DNA of 64,000 nucleotides from Haliotispira sp965263485 (GTDB lineage: Bacteria; Spirochaetota; Spirochaetia; SP-2023), in assembly GCA_965263485.1 (NCBI GenBank), contig CBDHHO010000004.1:2108001-2172000 (forward strand), read 5' to 3'. Below, piece by piece: positions 8,961 to 18,191 of the stretch (position 1 is the first letter of the stretch; each line of letters opens with the position of its first letter). A program made the position numbers and the translations under genes. Below the pieces are notes generated by a model. The model searched no databases, had not been told where the DNA came from, and was given only the letters and a program-made list of their open reading frames with translations.

Positions 8961-11696
8961 CTAGAACTCTGCTTTCACAATGGAAAGTACTTTGTAGTTA
9001 GATTTCCGCTCGTTGATTTCAAAGGAAATTTCCTCTCCCTTCCGGGCTCCGAGCAAGGCGTTGCCGAACGGAGAAAGATAGGAAATGATACCGGTGTCCG
9101 GGTCTGATTCCCATGGCCCCAGTATGGTAAATTGTTCTTGCTCCGATTTATCTAGATTTTCCAAGGTTGCTTTGATACCAAATCCGACTTCGGATAAGCT
9201 GATATCTTTCGGATCAAAGACTTTGGCCTTGTCAATTTCCGAGCGCAGCTTGCCCACATGGATATTTAAGGATTCCTGCTTCTCTTTGGCTGCCTTGTAT
9301 TCGGCATTTTCGCTCAAATCTCCCATTTCAATGGCGGCACCAATTTCTTTGGAGTTCTGAGGAATATCCACTTCCAAGATATGGCGTAGTTCTTCGCGTT
9401 GACGCTCAAGACCGGCCTCAGTGACTAGAATAAATTGCCCGGCACTGCTGATAATATCGGGAGTGCTACCTTCGCCCGCATTGCCTTCCAGCTGCGGGAA
9501 TATTGAGATCATGGCCTGATAGGTATTCTGGAACCAACTGGCCTCCAGTTTGGTAATATCCTTATCCATATGGTCAATTTCTTTGAGTAGTGCATAGATA
9601 CGAGTTGCAAAGGCAATGTTACAGGTAGTACTTTCGATGAACTCCTGCAAATATTTCTCTTTAATCAGCACCTTGTGCAGTACGCGCAGGTATCTCCGAT
9701 TTTCCAGCACATCCTTCTTGCCGGAAATATCCCTGGCCAACAAATCAAACAACCGCAGCATGGAAACAGCCAGTTGTTCGCTGGGAATCTGGCAATCGGC
9801 AAACCAAGTCTTTTTCCGGGCATTCTGCATCAGCCAGACAAAGGCGGCGCGCATTTCGCGAAAGTGGGCCACTATATCAATGACGATTCCCTTGAGCTGC
9901 TCAAACTTATCGTTGCCCAGCAATAAATCAATGATGATCTCGCTGGGGGCCACGGGGAACAACTTGGCCATTTCTGCGGGCCAAGGGGGTACCTCCTCCA
10001 GCAATGCGCGGAGAAAGCCTTGTTGCAGATCTTCATTGCTGATCCTAGCGTAGATCTCGCTCGGCTTTTCCAGTTGGGCATAGATCTGAGCAAAATCCGG
10101 CACTTCGGTTTCGATGGTCAGGAACGGATATTCCTTCTGCAACTGCTTGATATAGAGATACGATGCAATATATTGCTCATTAATATTCTGAATCTTCAGG
10201 TTGGAAGTAAAATAGCGGAACATTTCCAGAAAATAATCCGTATCCGCATCGTTACTGGCCAAATACTCCTGGGCAATTTTCAGGCGTTTAAAAAAATCGT
10301 TCTCACCGGAGAAGCTGTTGGAAAGTTTCTCACCGTGGGACATCGGTTTTTCGCGCACAATAAAAACATTGGCCAGTTCCGGGTGCACACCAAAAGAAGC
10401 ATCTTCTTTGAGCATTTTTCGAGCAGTTTTGCTCCAGGTACTCCACTCACCTTCGGTGAGGACGTGGGGCACCAGTTCACTCTTGATTTTTTTGATATCA
10501 GCTTGGTTGTGAAAGCTCTCGATGACGGTGCGCAAGGCCCAGGCCGGGTCATTTTTGATGCGGCGTCGCAGCTTCTCACGCCTGACCGCACTCTTTAAAA
10601 CCCAGATATGCTCCTTGGGAAGGCTCTGCAGGGCCTCTATTGCCATTTTAACTGAAAGTCTATGGCCGCGCTTTTTGGAAAAATCGATGACCATGCTGCC
10701 ATTTTCGATCTCACGAATGCGGCCCACACCCCAGTTTTTGTGATAGACAAAATTGCCCAAATCATAGGAAATATGTTTTTCAAAGTCTGAAATGGCCTCA
10801 GTTACATTGCGCGCTGACTGATCCAGTGCCGACGACTTGATATAGTCATCCAGGTGGCTGTGGTTGGAATATAAATCTCGGTAGGCTTGTATCAAAGCCT
10901 TACGAAAGCGCATATCGTTGGGATCCAAGCCCAAAATCCATTTTAGCACCACGATTACACGTTCTTTGCTGATCTTGTCGTCGACAGTCTGGGCCTGATA
11001 GGCTTCATAGAGGGAATTTAGATTGTCAATTGCCTGTAACGGAGCTATTGCCGCGATCTTGCGCGATATCTGGCCAAAGATGTCGATGTGGTTCAAGTCA
11101 AGCCGGATCATGGCCTCCCATGCTTCAGTGACGGGCTTAACCTTACGGTTGCTGATATAGCGGTTAACCGCTTTGTAATAGAAGTCCAGTGCCAGTGCGG
11201 TGTCGCCCTGTTGTTCGTGGTGACGGGCCAGAGCCATAACGATACCGGCCTCCTGATAATCAACCTTTACCAGCCGGGCCCAGATTGCATACAACTCATC
11301 TTCTTGGTTCTGCCGCTCACAGCATTCGGCCAAGATGCGCAGCACTACTGCGTTCTCCCCGAAGTTCAGGGCGCGCTGACACAGGTGCTGACACAGGCCC
11401 CAGCGCTTTTGCTTATGAAATAGATCAATGGCAGAAAGAATATAGGCATCGTCAATCTGCTGCCGGTGCAGAGACATGATGCCACAGAGATAAAGAGCAA
11501 TTACGCTGTTTTTATTCTGATCGAGAAACTGCTCGCAAAGTTCCTTCGCTGCATTCTGTTTACCCGCATCAAAGATCTGCCCAAGGAGCTGGTCAAAATC
11601 CTTAAAGTTTCCGATGGTAAACTCAGAGATAGGCGTACGAGTCCATTGCTCTGCTGTAAGCTGACGCTCTACCTCTTGCAGGATATCATTGGCCAT
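8961..11696 (-). CDS. greA: transcript cleavage factor GreA with long helical N-terminal extension
   Basis: 911 aa from the ATG at 11696, which has GGAGGTG upstream at normal spacing. The last 160 residues are a complete GreA: the N-terminal coiled coil with the acidic tip (EMGDLSENAEYKAAKEKQ) that enters the RNA polymerase secondary channel, then the C-terminal FKBP-like domain (YLSPFGNALLGARKGEEISF). GreA rescues backtracked polymerase by stimulating transcript cleavage. The preceding 750 residues are helical with TPR-like pairs (residues about 45-220), then a CarD-like/strand segment (KNWGVGRIREIENGSMVIDF), then more helices. Ordinary GreA is about 158 aa. Fusions of this size are known in treponemes, which supports the spirochaete assignment. 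The role of the extension is unknown. Confidence 0.92.
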   Translation of the reverse strand: MANDILQEVERQLTAEQWTRTPISEFTIGNFKDFDQLLGQIFDAGKQNAAKELCEQFLDQNKNSVIALYLCGIMSLHRQQIDDAYILSAIDLFHKQKRWGLCQHLCQRALNFGENAVVLRILAECCERQNQEDELYAIWARLVKVDYQEAGIVMALARHHEQQGDTALALDFYYKAVNRYISNRKVKPVTEAWEAMIRLDLNHIDIFGQISRKIAAIAPLQAIDNLNSLYEAYQAQTVDDKISKERVIVVLKWILGLDPNDMRFRKALIQAYRDLYSNHSHLDDYIKSSALDQSARNVTEAISDFEKHISYDLGNFVYHKNWGVGRIREIENGSMVIDFSKKRGHRLSVKMAIEALQSLPKEHIWVLKSAVRREKLRRRIKNDPAWALRTVIESFHNQADIKKIKSELVPHVLTEGEWSTWSKTARKMLKEDASFGVHPELANVFIVREKPMSHGEKLSNSFSGENDFFKRLKIAQEYLASNDADTDYFLEMFRYFTSNLKIQNINEQYIASYLYIKQLQKEYPFLTIETEVPDFAQIYAQLEKPSEIYARISNEDLQQGFLRALLEEVPPWPAEMAKLFPVAPSEIIIDLLLGNDKFEQLKGIVIDIVAHFREMRAAFVWLMQNARKKTWFADCQIPSEQLAVSMLRLFDLLARDISGKKDVLENRRYLRVLHKVLIKEKYLQEFIESTTCNIAFATRIYALLKEIDHMDKDITKLEASWFQNTYQAMISIFPQLEGNAGEGSTPDIISSAGQFILVTEAGLERQREELRHILEVDIPQNSKEIGAAIEMGDLSENAEYKAAKEKQESLNIHVGKLRSEIDKAKVFDPKDISLSEVGFGIKATLENLDKSEQEQFTILGPWESDPDTGIISYLSPFGNALLGARKGEEISFEINERKSNYKVLSIVKAEF

Positions 11697-11743
11697 ATAA
11701 TATAGCACCTCCGTGGCTCGATTGGTGTCACTGAATACGAGGA

Positions 11744-13114
11744 CTAGGTATTGCGGGCAAAACGATTTTTACATCGTTGCGAGATGTCTTCTGATAGTGA
11801 ATAAATTTCAATCATCACATTTTGCCATAATGTCGAATTTTCTGCTAGTACTTGGGGGGAGTTTTCTACTTGGCGAATCCAGTCCAAGTGTTCCAAAATA
11901 AGAATATAATAGATTAGCAGTCGGGCTCGTTGCAAACTGTAGAACTCCCCGCCCGTCATTCTGTCTTGCCCGAAGCGACTATGTGCCTGTGTCTCAGTGT
12001 CCAATCCGGATATCTGTCGTGAGACGCTTTGCTGTTGGTGACTGGCATTTTGTTTGCTGATGAACTTTTGCTCGCTGAGCGCCTTCTTCAGCTGCAGGAT
12101 CTGGGCCCAGTAGCTTTTCTGTTGCTGATGACTCAGACTACAGCCCGGGCCGTAATCACCGTCGGCAAGTGCATAGAGGCCCGACCAGTTGAGGGCCACC
12201 GGGTCATTGCTGTGAAACTGACTGCGAACCGGATGGGGAAGTTTCTCCAGTAACTGGCTGCAGAACTGGCTGCCTACCAGCGCAAAATCCCAGCTGATCG
12301 GGTTTTGCAACAGTAATTTACGAATGCTGGCACAAAACCATTGCTCTTGTTCCATCTGTCTGTAGATATCACAGAGTTCAAACAGCGCAGAGCTGTAAAT
12401 TGTACTGTGAATCCCTGTTTGCAGATTTTTGCACAGGTTTTGCAGCAGTTTTTCGGCCTGCGTGAGAAAACCCACGGTCTTCTGGAACTTGGCACTCAGT
12501 AAATCGATAGTCCAAGAGTGATCCATCGCACTGTCTGCACCGCCAGACCGGCTGCGAATCTGTGTGCTGATCGAAGAATAGAGCGAGAGACTGCTCTGCT
12601 TCTGCAGCACTTCTTTGTCTACCGTTTTGATGATGGCTAGGCCTGCAAAGCTGTAAGGTACCGCCAGTGCCTTGAGCAGGATGCTTTTATACTGACTTTG
12701 GCGGGAAATAAAATTTTGCTGGAACAAATCCCACGTCTCAATCAATGCCCACAAGCGGACTTTGCCCGCTCCCGCATCCCCAGTATTTCCTCTGTTTTCG
12801 GGGGCTGGCAATCCTCCTGCTTCCTGGCGCTGCACTTGCAGTTGCCAGAAGCGCAAGGCTCGGCACAATTGAACGGCAAGCTCGTGGGTCAGTAACTCGT
12901 CCGAACTGCGAAACAATAACTCTTCCAGAAGCCGGAGCAGCACGGTGACATCATGATTGTGCTGCTGCGACAAGTTGTACCAATCATGCCAGAACGCAGA
13001 AAATATTTGTGGCAGCTCGTCTGCCTCATAGTTCTGGGCATCCAGAATCTGGTCCTGAAAAGCCAGGGTCTGGGTATCGTGCATCAGAAAACGGGCACTC
13101 TCACTATTTTCCAT
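11744..13114 (-). CDS. hypothetical helical protein upstream of greA
   Basis: 456 aa. The protein is almost entirely helical and rich in Leu, Gln and Ser, without a signal peptide, membrane helix or recognised motif. It ends 48 bp before the greA start and probably shares its transcript. No clear Shine-Dalgarno precedes the ATG at 13114, and an in-frame ATG at 13084 is possible. The helical pattern is compatible with tetratricopeptide-like or scaffold folds, but no canonical repeat can be aligned by eye. Confidence 0.5.
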   Translation of the reverse strand: MENSESARFLMHDTQTLAFQDQILDAQNYEADELPQIFSAFWHDWYNLSQQHNHDVTVLLRLLEELLFRSSDELLTHELAVQLCRALRFWQLQVQRQEAGGLPAPENRGNTGDAGAGKVRLWALIETWDLFQQNFISRQSQYKSILLKALAVPYSFAGLAIIKTVDKEVLQKQSSLSLYSSISTQIRSRSGGADSAMDHSWTIDLLSAKFQKTVGFLTQAEKLLQNLCKNLQTGIHSTIYSSALFELCDIYRQMEQEQWFCASIRKLLLQNPISWDFALVGSQFCSQLLEKLPHPVRSQFHSNDPVALNWSGLYALADGDYGPGCSLSHQQQKSYWAQILQLKKALSEQKFISKQNASHQQQSVSRQISGLDTETQAHSRFGQDRMTGGEFYSLQRARLLIYYILILEHLDWIRQVENSPQVLAENSTLWQNVMIEIYSLSEDISQRCKNRFARNT

Positions 13115-13228
13115 AGTTCTATGCCTAGCCCCATTCCTTCTCGAATCTATGGGGGACCTTGGGCAAAGAAGAGCAAGTTGAGAAACAGAATCTGAGAGCA
13201 GCGGTGCTCCCGTGTGACAGTCCGACCA

Positions 13229-14335
13229 TCACCTTAGTGAGACAACCGTCTGATTCCGGCCGTTTTGCTTGGCCTGATAAAGGGCTTTATCCGCCCGTTC
13301 TATCAGCTGCTCCAGTGCTTCACCCTGCCGGAAGCTGGTGATGCCGATGGAGATGGTGGGAGTCGGAATTGCTTTACCTTCAGAGTTTTCCAGTCTGATA
13401 CGGGCAATGCTTTCGCAAATGCGCTGAGCAACGATGCGCCCCTGCGTGAGGCCACTCTGAATCAGGCAGATAAATTCTTCGCCGCCAAAACGACCTGTAA
13501 AGTCACGCGTGCGCACGGCTCTTTTGATGGCCAAGCCAATGGCCCGCAGGCAACGATCGCCTTCGAGATGGCCGTAACTGTCGTTGAAGTTTTTGAAGTA
13601 ATCAATATCGAGAATCAGTAACTGATAATTTTTGTGCGAGTGCTCGCCGTACAACTGTCGCTTGGCCAGGTTCAGAAAGTAGTACTTGCGATGTAAGTTG
13701 GTTAGCTGGTCTTGGGTGGCGTAGTTGACTGTCTGACGATGGGTCAGGGCCAAGGCCAGAAAGCCCTCAAACTGTTCCAGACGTAAGGGACTATCCAGAT
13801 AGGGGTGGTAGAGCGGGTGCTCGTAGACCAACAGTCCAAATAAGTCACTGGCACTGCGCAGCAACATGCCACAACGGACGTATTGAGTATGCTTGTAAAA
13901 GTGGGGGTACAGGCCCCAGCGGTCTTCTTCATCATACAGGGAAAAAAAGCTGTGAATCCAGTGTAGTTCGGATGGTCGGGTTTCCCAAACCCCATTTGGC
14001 TGTCGTTCGGCTTCCGACTTGATTTCCAGCAGGAAAGAATTGGGGAAGGTGCTGTGCAGCTGGGTAGTGGAAAGCGCGGTAGAATAACTGCCGCGCTGCA
14101 GGGCAAGGTCAATTTTATCGTGGTGCTGATTGATGTTTCTGTAAAACAGACAGGTGCACTGCCCCAGAATATTATACATAAAAGAGAACAAGCTGGTTTC
14201 AAAATCAGCTAGGTTGTTGTCTGTCAGGATATTTTTATAGAACAGGTTAAAGGAGTCGCTGTCGCGGAGTTGCCGGTGTCCTTGGAAATTTGAAGGCAAC
14301 TGCGGAATATGGGCCTCGGAAGCGGATTCTTTCAT
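13229..14335 (-). CDS. GGDEF-domain diguanylate cyclase
   Basis: 368 aa. The C-terminal 165 residues are an intact GGDEF domain that makes cyclic di-GMP from two GTP. It contains the DIDYFKNFNDSYGH metal/guanine-binding stretch, the RFGGEEF active site (A-site GGEEF), and the closing ADKALYQAKQNGRNQ. No RxxD inhibitory site is obvious five residues before GGEEF (RTRDFTGRFGGEEF does contain RTRD, so an I-site is plausible). The first 190 residues have no membrane helix and look like a GAF-type sensory domain (SDLFGLLVYEHPLYHPYLD). It is the only clear cyclic di-GMP enzyme in the window and lies between the greA cluster and two tRNA genes. Confidence 0.9.
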   Translation of the reverse strand: MKESASEAHIPQLPSNFQGHRQLRDSDSFNLFYKNILTDNNLADFETSLFSFMYNILGQCTCLFYRNINQHHDKIDLALQRGSYSTALSTTQLHSTFPNSFLLEIKSEAERQPNGVWETRPSELHWIHSFFSLYDEEDRWGLYPHFYKHTQYVRCGMLLRSASDLFGLLVYEHPLYHPYLDSPLRLEQFEGFLALALTHRQTVNYATQDQLTNLHRKYYFLNLAKRQLYGEHSHKNYQLLILDIDYFKNFNDSYGHLEGDRCLRAIGLAIKRAVRTRDFTGRFGGEEFICLIQSGLTQGRIVAQRICESIARIRLENSEGKAIPTPTISIGITSFRQGEALEQLIERADKALYQAKQNGRNQTVVSLR

Positions 14336-14407
14336 ATTTCAGGACATTTTAAACAGAACAGAGGCGCGATAACAGAGCTGAATAATCAAATAAGCAGCTC
14401 TAAAAAT

Positions 14408-14460
14408 AAGGGCGCCTCTAAAAAATCCCATCAAAAATAATGGAGATTTTCAGGGTCTCC
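14408..14460. repeat. degenerate element ends before tRNA-Ile2
   Basis: GGGCGCCTCTAAAAAATCCC and an inverted remnant GGAGATTTTCAGGGTCTCC lie about 50 bp apart with no interior modules. This looks like a collapsed or heavily decayed copy of the element family, located just beyond the 3' end of the tRNA gene. Confidence 0.5.
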
Positions 14461-14467
14461 AAATGGA

Positions 14468-14541
14468 TGGGCCCACCAGGACTTGAACCTGGGACCCTCT
14501 GATTATGAGTCAGATGCTCTGACCAACTGAGCTATAGGCCC
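14468..14541 (-). tRNA. tRNA with CAT anticodon, probably tRNA-Ile2
   Basis: 74 nt. The acceptor stem GGGCCTA pairs with TGGGCCC. The D-arm reads AGCTCAGTTGGTCAGAGC. The anticodon arm is TCTGA-CTCATAA-TCAGA with anticodon CAT, and the T-arm has GTTCAAGTC. The 3' CCA is not encoded. A second CAT tRNA with elongator-Met features lies 157 bp upstream, and this one has the GGGCC acceptor typical of isoleucine tRNAs. The lysidine-modified Ile2 identity is therefore likely, but elongator Met cannot be excluded. Confidence 0.85.
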
Positions 14542-14697
14542 TATTAAATGTTGCTTTATACCGTTGCACCCTGTAAAAAGTATAACGATGTCCATTCAGG
14601 TACTGATGATAGTTGATGGATAATGGGGTTCGCAGGAGAATTTCCCTTGAGATGGAGGGCTTGGCATTATGCATCGCGCCCGCCGGTATCCCCAAAT

Positions 14698-14770
14698 TAG
14701 TGGCGGAGGGACTTGAACCCCCGACCGAACGGATATGAGCCGTGCGCTCTACCGACTGAGCTACGCCACC
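14698..14770 (-). tRNA. tRNA-Met (elongator, CAT)
   Basis: 73 nt. The acceptor GGTGGCG pairs with CGCCACT (first pair G-U). The D-arm is TAGCTCAGTCGGTAGAGC, and the anticodon arm CACGG-CTCATAT-CCGTT has anticodon CAT. The T-arm GGGGGTTCAAGTCCCTC is complete. It lacks the three G-C pairs in the anticodon stem that mark initiator tRNA. CCA is not encoded. It is on the same strand as the other CAT tRNA and could be co-transcribed with it. Confidence 0.88.
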
Positions 14771-14836
14771 AAGTGGGCCCAGATAATACCAGAATGGTCC
14801 CCCTTGTCAACAGGGAATCACAGCTTGGCACAAAGC

Positions 14837-16375
14837 TCAGAACAGATCGAGGGGAAGCAGGGGCTTGCCTTCTTGCTCCATCTGAATATTGATTTTTTCA
14901 GCGAAGGCATCGCTGTTCAGCGTGCCGGTCTGGTCGAGCATAAACGGTGGGACATAGCGCAACAGGACGCTCTTCCCATCGCTCCTGCTATCTCCATTGC
15001 CCATAGGTTCGGCATTGCTAAATTTTAGCAGGAAGGTCAATTCCTCTTCGCCCTCATTGTCCCGGAACGCAAAAGTGATGAGTTGATCGTAGTCATCCTG
15101 CAGCCTGGTGCCCAACTGGTAAGGAAAGTATACAATGCCTTTGTTTGTGTAGCTCTGCAGGATGCCCTGTGACCTCAAGGTGTCGGTGTTGGACCAGGTA
15201 AACCGGCCATCGGCCTCGAAGAGGATGGAACCATAAGTTTGAGGGGCGCTGAAGCGATTGCCGTCCTGTAGAATACGTGATAATGCAATTTTTCGCCGGG
15301 CTAGGGCGTTTTTCTGGTAGAGGCGCAGTTCGTCTGGGCTGATTTTTTGCAGTTCGAGAATACTCTCTTTGCCTTCCTGGTTGTGGAAATACAGTGATAT
15401 TTCGTCAATCGTATTGAAGATGGCGCGTATTGCACCTTGGTTGAAAACCAGTTCCACCGAATCGACATTGACTTGCTGAGCTTCGTAGGGCAGCTGCAGG
15501 GTCCGGCGGGCAGAGCCCGTCAGATGCAACTCAATCCGACTTTCTGTTGGGTTGAGGTAGAACTGGCCGTGCCCATACAGCTGGGGCAACATCAATATGC
15601 GCAGGTCAATGCCTTTGCCGCCGCGCAAGTGCTGCGCATATTTTTGTTCAAACCACAGCCCCTTGAGGCTATCTATCGTGATTGTGAACTTGTCCAAGTT
15701 TTGTTCCAGAGCCGCCATCTTGAGCACCTGCTCCGAGCCTTCTTTCGAACGGTCTTCAATTCGCAGGTGGTAGTCGAATGTAAAGCCGCGCACTCCGTCT
15801 TCGGTGAGGACTTCATACCAGCGCCCTTCCAGGTTGCCGAGGGTGAGCCGTTCAGATGCCTGGTCAAGTACTTTGATCGCTTGCCGGGGGCGCAGGCGAT
15901 AGACCTGATCCGCATTGGTGTCGGGTCGGGCTCGCATAATCAGTCCATGAGGGTTCATGTTTACTGCGTACCAGTCGCGATATCGGATGAATTGGTCGCG
16001 ATACTCTTTGGCGTGGGGCAGGTGACGGAAAAACGCGATGCGATTGATGGGAATGGAGCGATCATTCTCCTGGTGACGAAAGAGATAGCGGTGAGTCACC
16101 TGTGACTCGCCGCTGATGTGAATGATCTGGCCGTTGTTCAAATCCTTCATGCTTTCGGCGTTCGAGTCGCTCCAGAGTACGACACCGTAGCCCAGGTAAC
16201 CGGAACAGGCTTGTAGTAAAATACTCAGGACACTGAAGGTTGCGAGTATGAGGGGTCGCAGATAGCGGCACTGTACCTGGGAACGCAAGAGTAAAATCCG
16301 CTTGCCGGATACAGATCTATTTCGGGGATTACGCTCGTATGTCGTGTAGCGCAAAACACTGTGAACAGGAATCAA
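14837..16375 (-). CDS. lipoprotein with bacterial SH3 domain
   Basis: About 512 aa. The start is uncertain. The open frame reaches 16411 inside a repeat element, but a TTG at 16375 has GGGAG upstream and avoids repeat-derived residues. The lipobox LLQAC (about 45 residues in) follows a hydrophobic run (LILATFSVLSI), so the mature protein should be lipid-anchored. Around residues 145-205 an SH3b-type domain is visible (NPHGLIMRARPDTNADQVY, then GRWYEVLTEDGVRGF). Such domains bind cell-wall or other peptides. The rest is beta-rich without recognised motifs. The gene is monocistronic, between element E6 and the tRNA-Met gene. Confidence 0.68.
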   Translation of the reverse strand: MIPVHSVLRYTTYERNPRNRSVSGKRILLLRSQVQCRYLRPLILATFSVLSILLQACSGYLGYGVVLWSDSNAESMKDLNNGQIIHISGESQVTHRYLFRHQENDRSIPINRIAFFRHLPHAKEYRDQFIRYRDWYAVNMNPHGLIMRARPDTNADQVYRLRPRQAIKVLDQASERLTLGNLEGRWYEVLTEDGVRGFTFDYHLRIEDRSKEGSEQVLKMAALEQNLDKFTITIDSLKGLWFEQKYAQHLRGGKGIDLRILMLPQLYGHGQFYLNPTESRIELHLTGSARRTLQLPYEAQQVNVDSVELVFNQGAIRAIFNTIDEISLYFHNQEGKESILELQKISPDELRLYQKNALARRKIALSRILQDGNRFSAPQTYGSILFEADGRFTWSNTDTLRSQGILQSYTNKGIVYFPYQLGTRLQDDYDQLITFAFRDNEGEEELTFLLKFSNAEPMGNGDSRSDGKSVLLRYVPPFMLDQTGTLNSDAFAEKINIQMEQEGKPLLPLDLF

Positions 16376-16390
16376 ATATTTTCTCCCGGA

Positions 16391-16684
16391 GGGAACCTCT
16401 AAAAACTCCAAGGCACCTCTAAAAATTCCTATTTCGCACTGAATCGCGATCTTGTTGCCGAGTAAAGGTTCTGCCTTACGGCAGGATTTGTGAGGAAGCA
16501 GGCTCTTTGCTTAAAAGGAAGGTCGGGCCTTGCTGTGCCCTCCCCTCATTCTCCAATGCTGCGCCAGCTCGCAAAATTTCATCCGCTCAGCATCAAAACG
16601 TGGTACAATCACTGCGGCGAAGACAAAGCAGAAGCAGAGTGATTGTACAATTCTCGCGAAGCGATACCATTTTTAGAGGTACCC
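16391..16684. mobile_element. MITE-like element E6 with doubled left end (294 bp)
   Basis: The left side has two successive termini (GGGAACCTCTAAAAACTCC and GGCACCTCTAAAAATTCC), suggesting one element landed in the end of another. The right end is CCATTTTTAGAGGTACCC. Interior modules include the CTGCC-TTAC-GGCAG hairpin, the CTCCAATGC module and the GTACAATC / GATTGTAC palindrome. No matching flanking duplication is seen. It lies between the flavodiiron gene and the SH3 lipoprotein and contributes upstream sense codons to the latter frame. Confidence 0.75.
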
Positions 16685-16731
16685 TTTAGAGCTTCCCTAA
16701 AGTATCCGCCAGCTTGCAACTTTATCCACCT

Positions 16732-18000
16732 TTATTTGAGGGCGTATTCTTTAGCCTGGCGTGCCAGTTCGCGAGCGGCTTCATAGCCTTTTTGCAGTAC
16801 CTCTTCCGAAGCGTGGCCCTGCCATTCGACTTCAGGCAGGCAGTCCCACTCCATACCTGCGGTCAGTTGGGAGAACTCCTTGGAAGCACCTCCCGACCAG
16901 CCAAAGCCGCCAACGCGCAGAACCTTCTTGCGCTTGACCTCTTTGCGGCTAAGGTCGTCCAATATATGAGCCATGGGAGGGAACATGCGATATTCGTAGG
17001 TGGGCATCGCCAGTACTAGGCCGGACGAGCGCCAGGCACTGCCCAAAATGTGCCCCGCATCGTCCTTGGGCACTTGGTAGACGTGAACCTTTACACCTTC
17101 AGCGTGCAAGCCTTCGATGACCCGATCTACCATTTGCTTGGTATAGCCGTACATGCTGCCCCAGATCACCGTAACTTCCGACTCTGCCGGGCCCTCAGCA
17201 TATTTAGCCAGGCGAGCGTAGGCAGCGATGATTTTATCCTTTTTGGAGCGCCAGACGATACCATGGGACGGACAGATAGTGGTAATCTGAGGTACCAGCG
17301 GGGTCAATTTTTCGATGGCGCGCACCACAAAGCGTGAGAATTTGGCCACAATATTGGCATAGTAGCGCTCGGCTTCCTTGATGTACCATTCCTGCTTGTC
17401 GTCCGAAATCTGATCATCGAAGATTTCATCGACACGGCCATAGGAGCCGAAGGCGTCGCAGGAGAACAGTGTGCCGCTGCTCTGCTCGAAGGTTACCATC
17501 ACTTCGGGCCAGTGGACGTTGGGAGCGTGGAAAAACTGCAATACCTTGCCATCGCCCAAATCGAGGGTTTCGCCATCGTTGACTTCTACGATACGCTCCA
17601 GCGGGATGGAAGCAAAGGCCTGAATTCCGCTGACTGCCTTGGGAGTACAGTAAAACTTGGCTTTGCTGTTGACTCGGGCCATCACCGGCAGAAAACCGGC
17701 ATGGTCGGGTTCCAGATGGTTGACTACAACGTAATCAACTTCTGCAAGCGGAAAGCCGATTTCTTGGAGTTGCTTGGTATATAAGTCAGGGAAATCAAAG
17801 AGAATCTGGGTCAGGTCAATAATGGCTTTTTTCTTCCCGCGCACGGCATAACCGTTAATGGAGGTCCCATCGGGAATGGGCCAGAGTCCTTCAAACAGGT
17901 AATTCGGGTCTTCAATATTGACCCCAACCCGGTAAATCCCGGGGGAAAGTTCCGTAGCTTTATTCCAGACAAAGCCAGGTAAATCGTACGTAGATGCCAT
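16732..18000 (-). CDS. flavodiiron protein (A-type flavoprotein, NO/O2 reductase)
   Basis: 422 aa. The N-terminal metallo-beta-lactamase-like domain carries the di-iron ligands HLEPDHAG (about residue 94), HWPEVM, CDAFG and PSHG. The C-terminal flavodoxin domain opens with the FMN phosphate loop WGSMYGYTKQ (about residue 275). Together they form the minimal two-domain FprA/ROO enzyme, which reduces O2 to water or NO to N2O and protects anaerobes. No rubredoxin domain is fused, so electrons must come from a separate rubredoxin or similar donor not seen here. GGAGGAC sits just upstream of the ATG, and a near-consensus promoter lies at 18045-18074. Not operonic. Confidence 0.93.
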   Translation of the reverse strand: MASTYDLPGFVWNKATELSPGIYRVGVNIEDPNYLFEGLWPIPDGTSINGYAVRGKKKAIIDLTQILFDFPDLYTKQLQEIGFPLAEVDYVVVNHLEPDHAGFLPVMARVNSKAKFYCTPKAVSGIQAFASIPLERIVEVNDGETLDLGDGKVLQFFHAPNVHWPEVMVTFEQSSGTLFSCDAFGSYGRVDEIFDDQISDDKQEWYIKEAERYYANIVAKFSRFVVRAIEKLTPLVPQITTICPSHGIVWRSKKDKIIAAYARLAKYAEGPAESEVTVIWGSMYGYTKQMVDRVIEGLHAEGVKVHVYQVPKDDAGHILGSAWRSSGLVLAMPTYEYRMFPPMAHILDDLSRKEVKRKKVLRVGGFGWSGGASKEFSQLTAGMEWDCLPEVEWQGHASEEVLQKGYEAARELARQAKEYALK

Positions 18001-18044
18001 AATGTCCTCCTCTATCGCATTTCATACTTGCAGCAATCGGCAAG

Positions 18045-18074
18045 ATTATATTGTAAGTGTACTTGCATTGTCAA
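18045..18074 (-). promoter_or_regulatory. sigma70-type promoter of the flavodiiron gene
   Basis: On the minus strand TTGACA (18069-18074) and TATAAT (18045-18050) are both perfect and separated by 18 bp. Transcription would start near 18038, leaving a leader of about 38 nt to the ATG at 18000. The spacer contains an imperfect palindrome GCAAGT-AC-ACTTAC, which could be an operator for a redox or NO regulator; that last point is inference. Confidence 0.7.
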
Positions 18075-18191
18075 AAGGTGGCAGAATTTGTCTTGCTTTT
18101 TTACTCTCGCCTGTATCAATGTCTCGGGAAGACCACAAAATTATGGGGAAAGGGGTAATACCAATCAGCAAAATTACAGTATGGTAGATAT

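Noticed and set aside
15437..16105. 222-codon plus-strand frame inside the SH3 lipoprotein gene
   Set aside because: No recognisable features; the minus-strand gene has lipobox and SH3 motif over the same bases.
18002..18187. 61-codon plus-strand frame upstream of the IS630-like stump
   Set aside because: It overlaps the promoter of the flavodiiron gene and has no recognisable sequence features.
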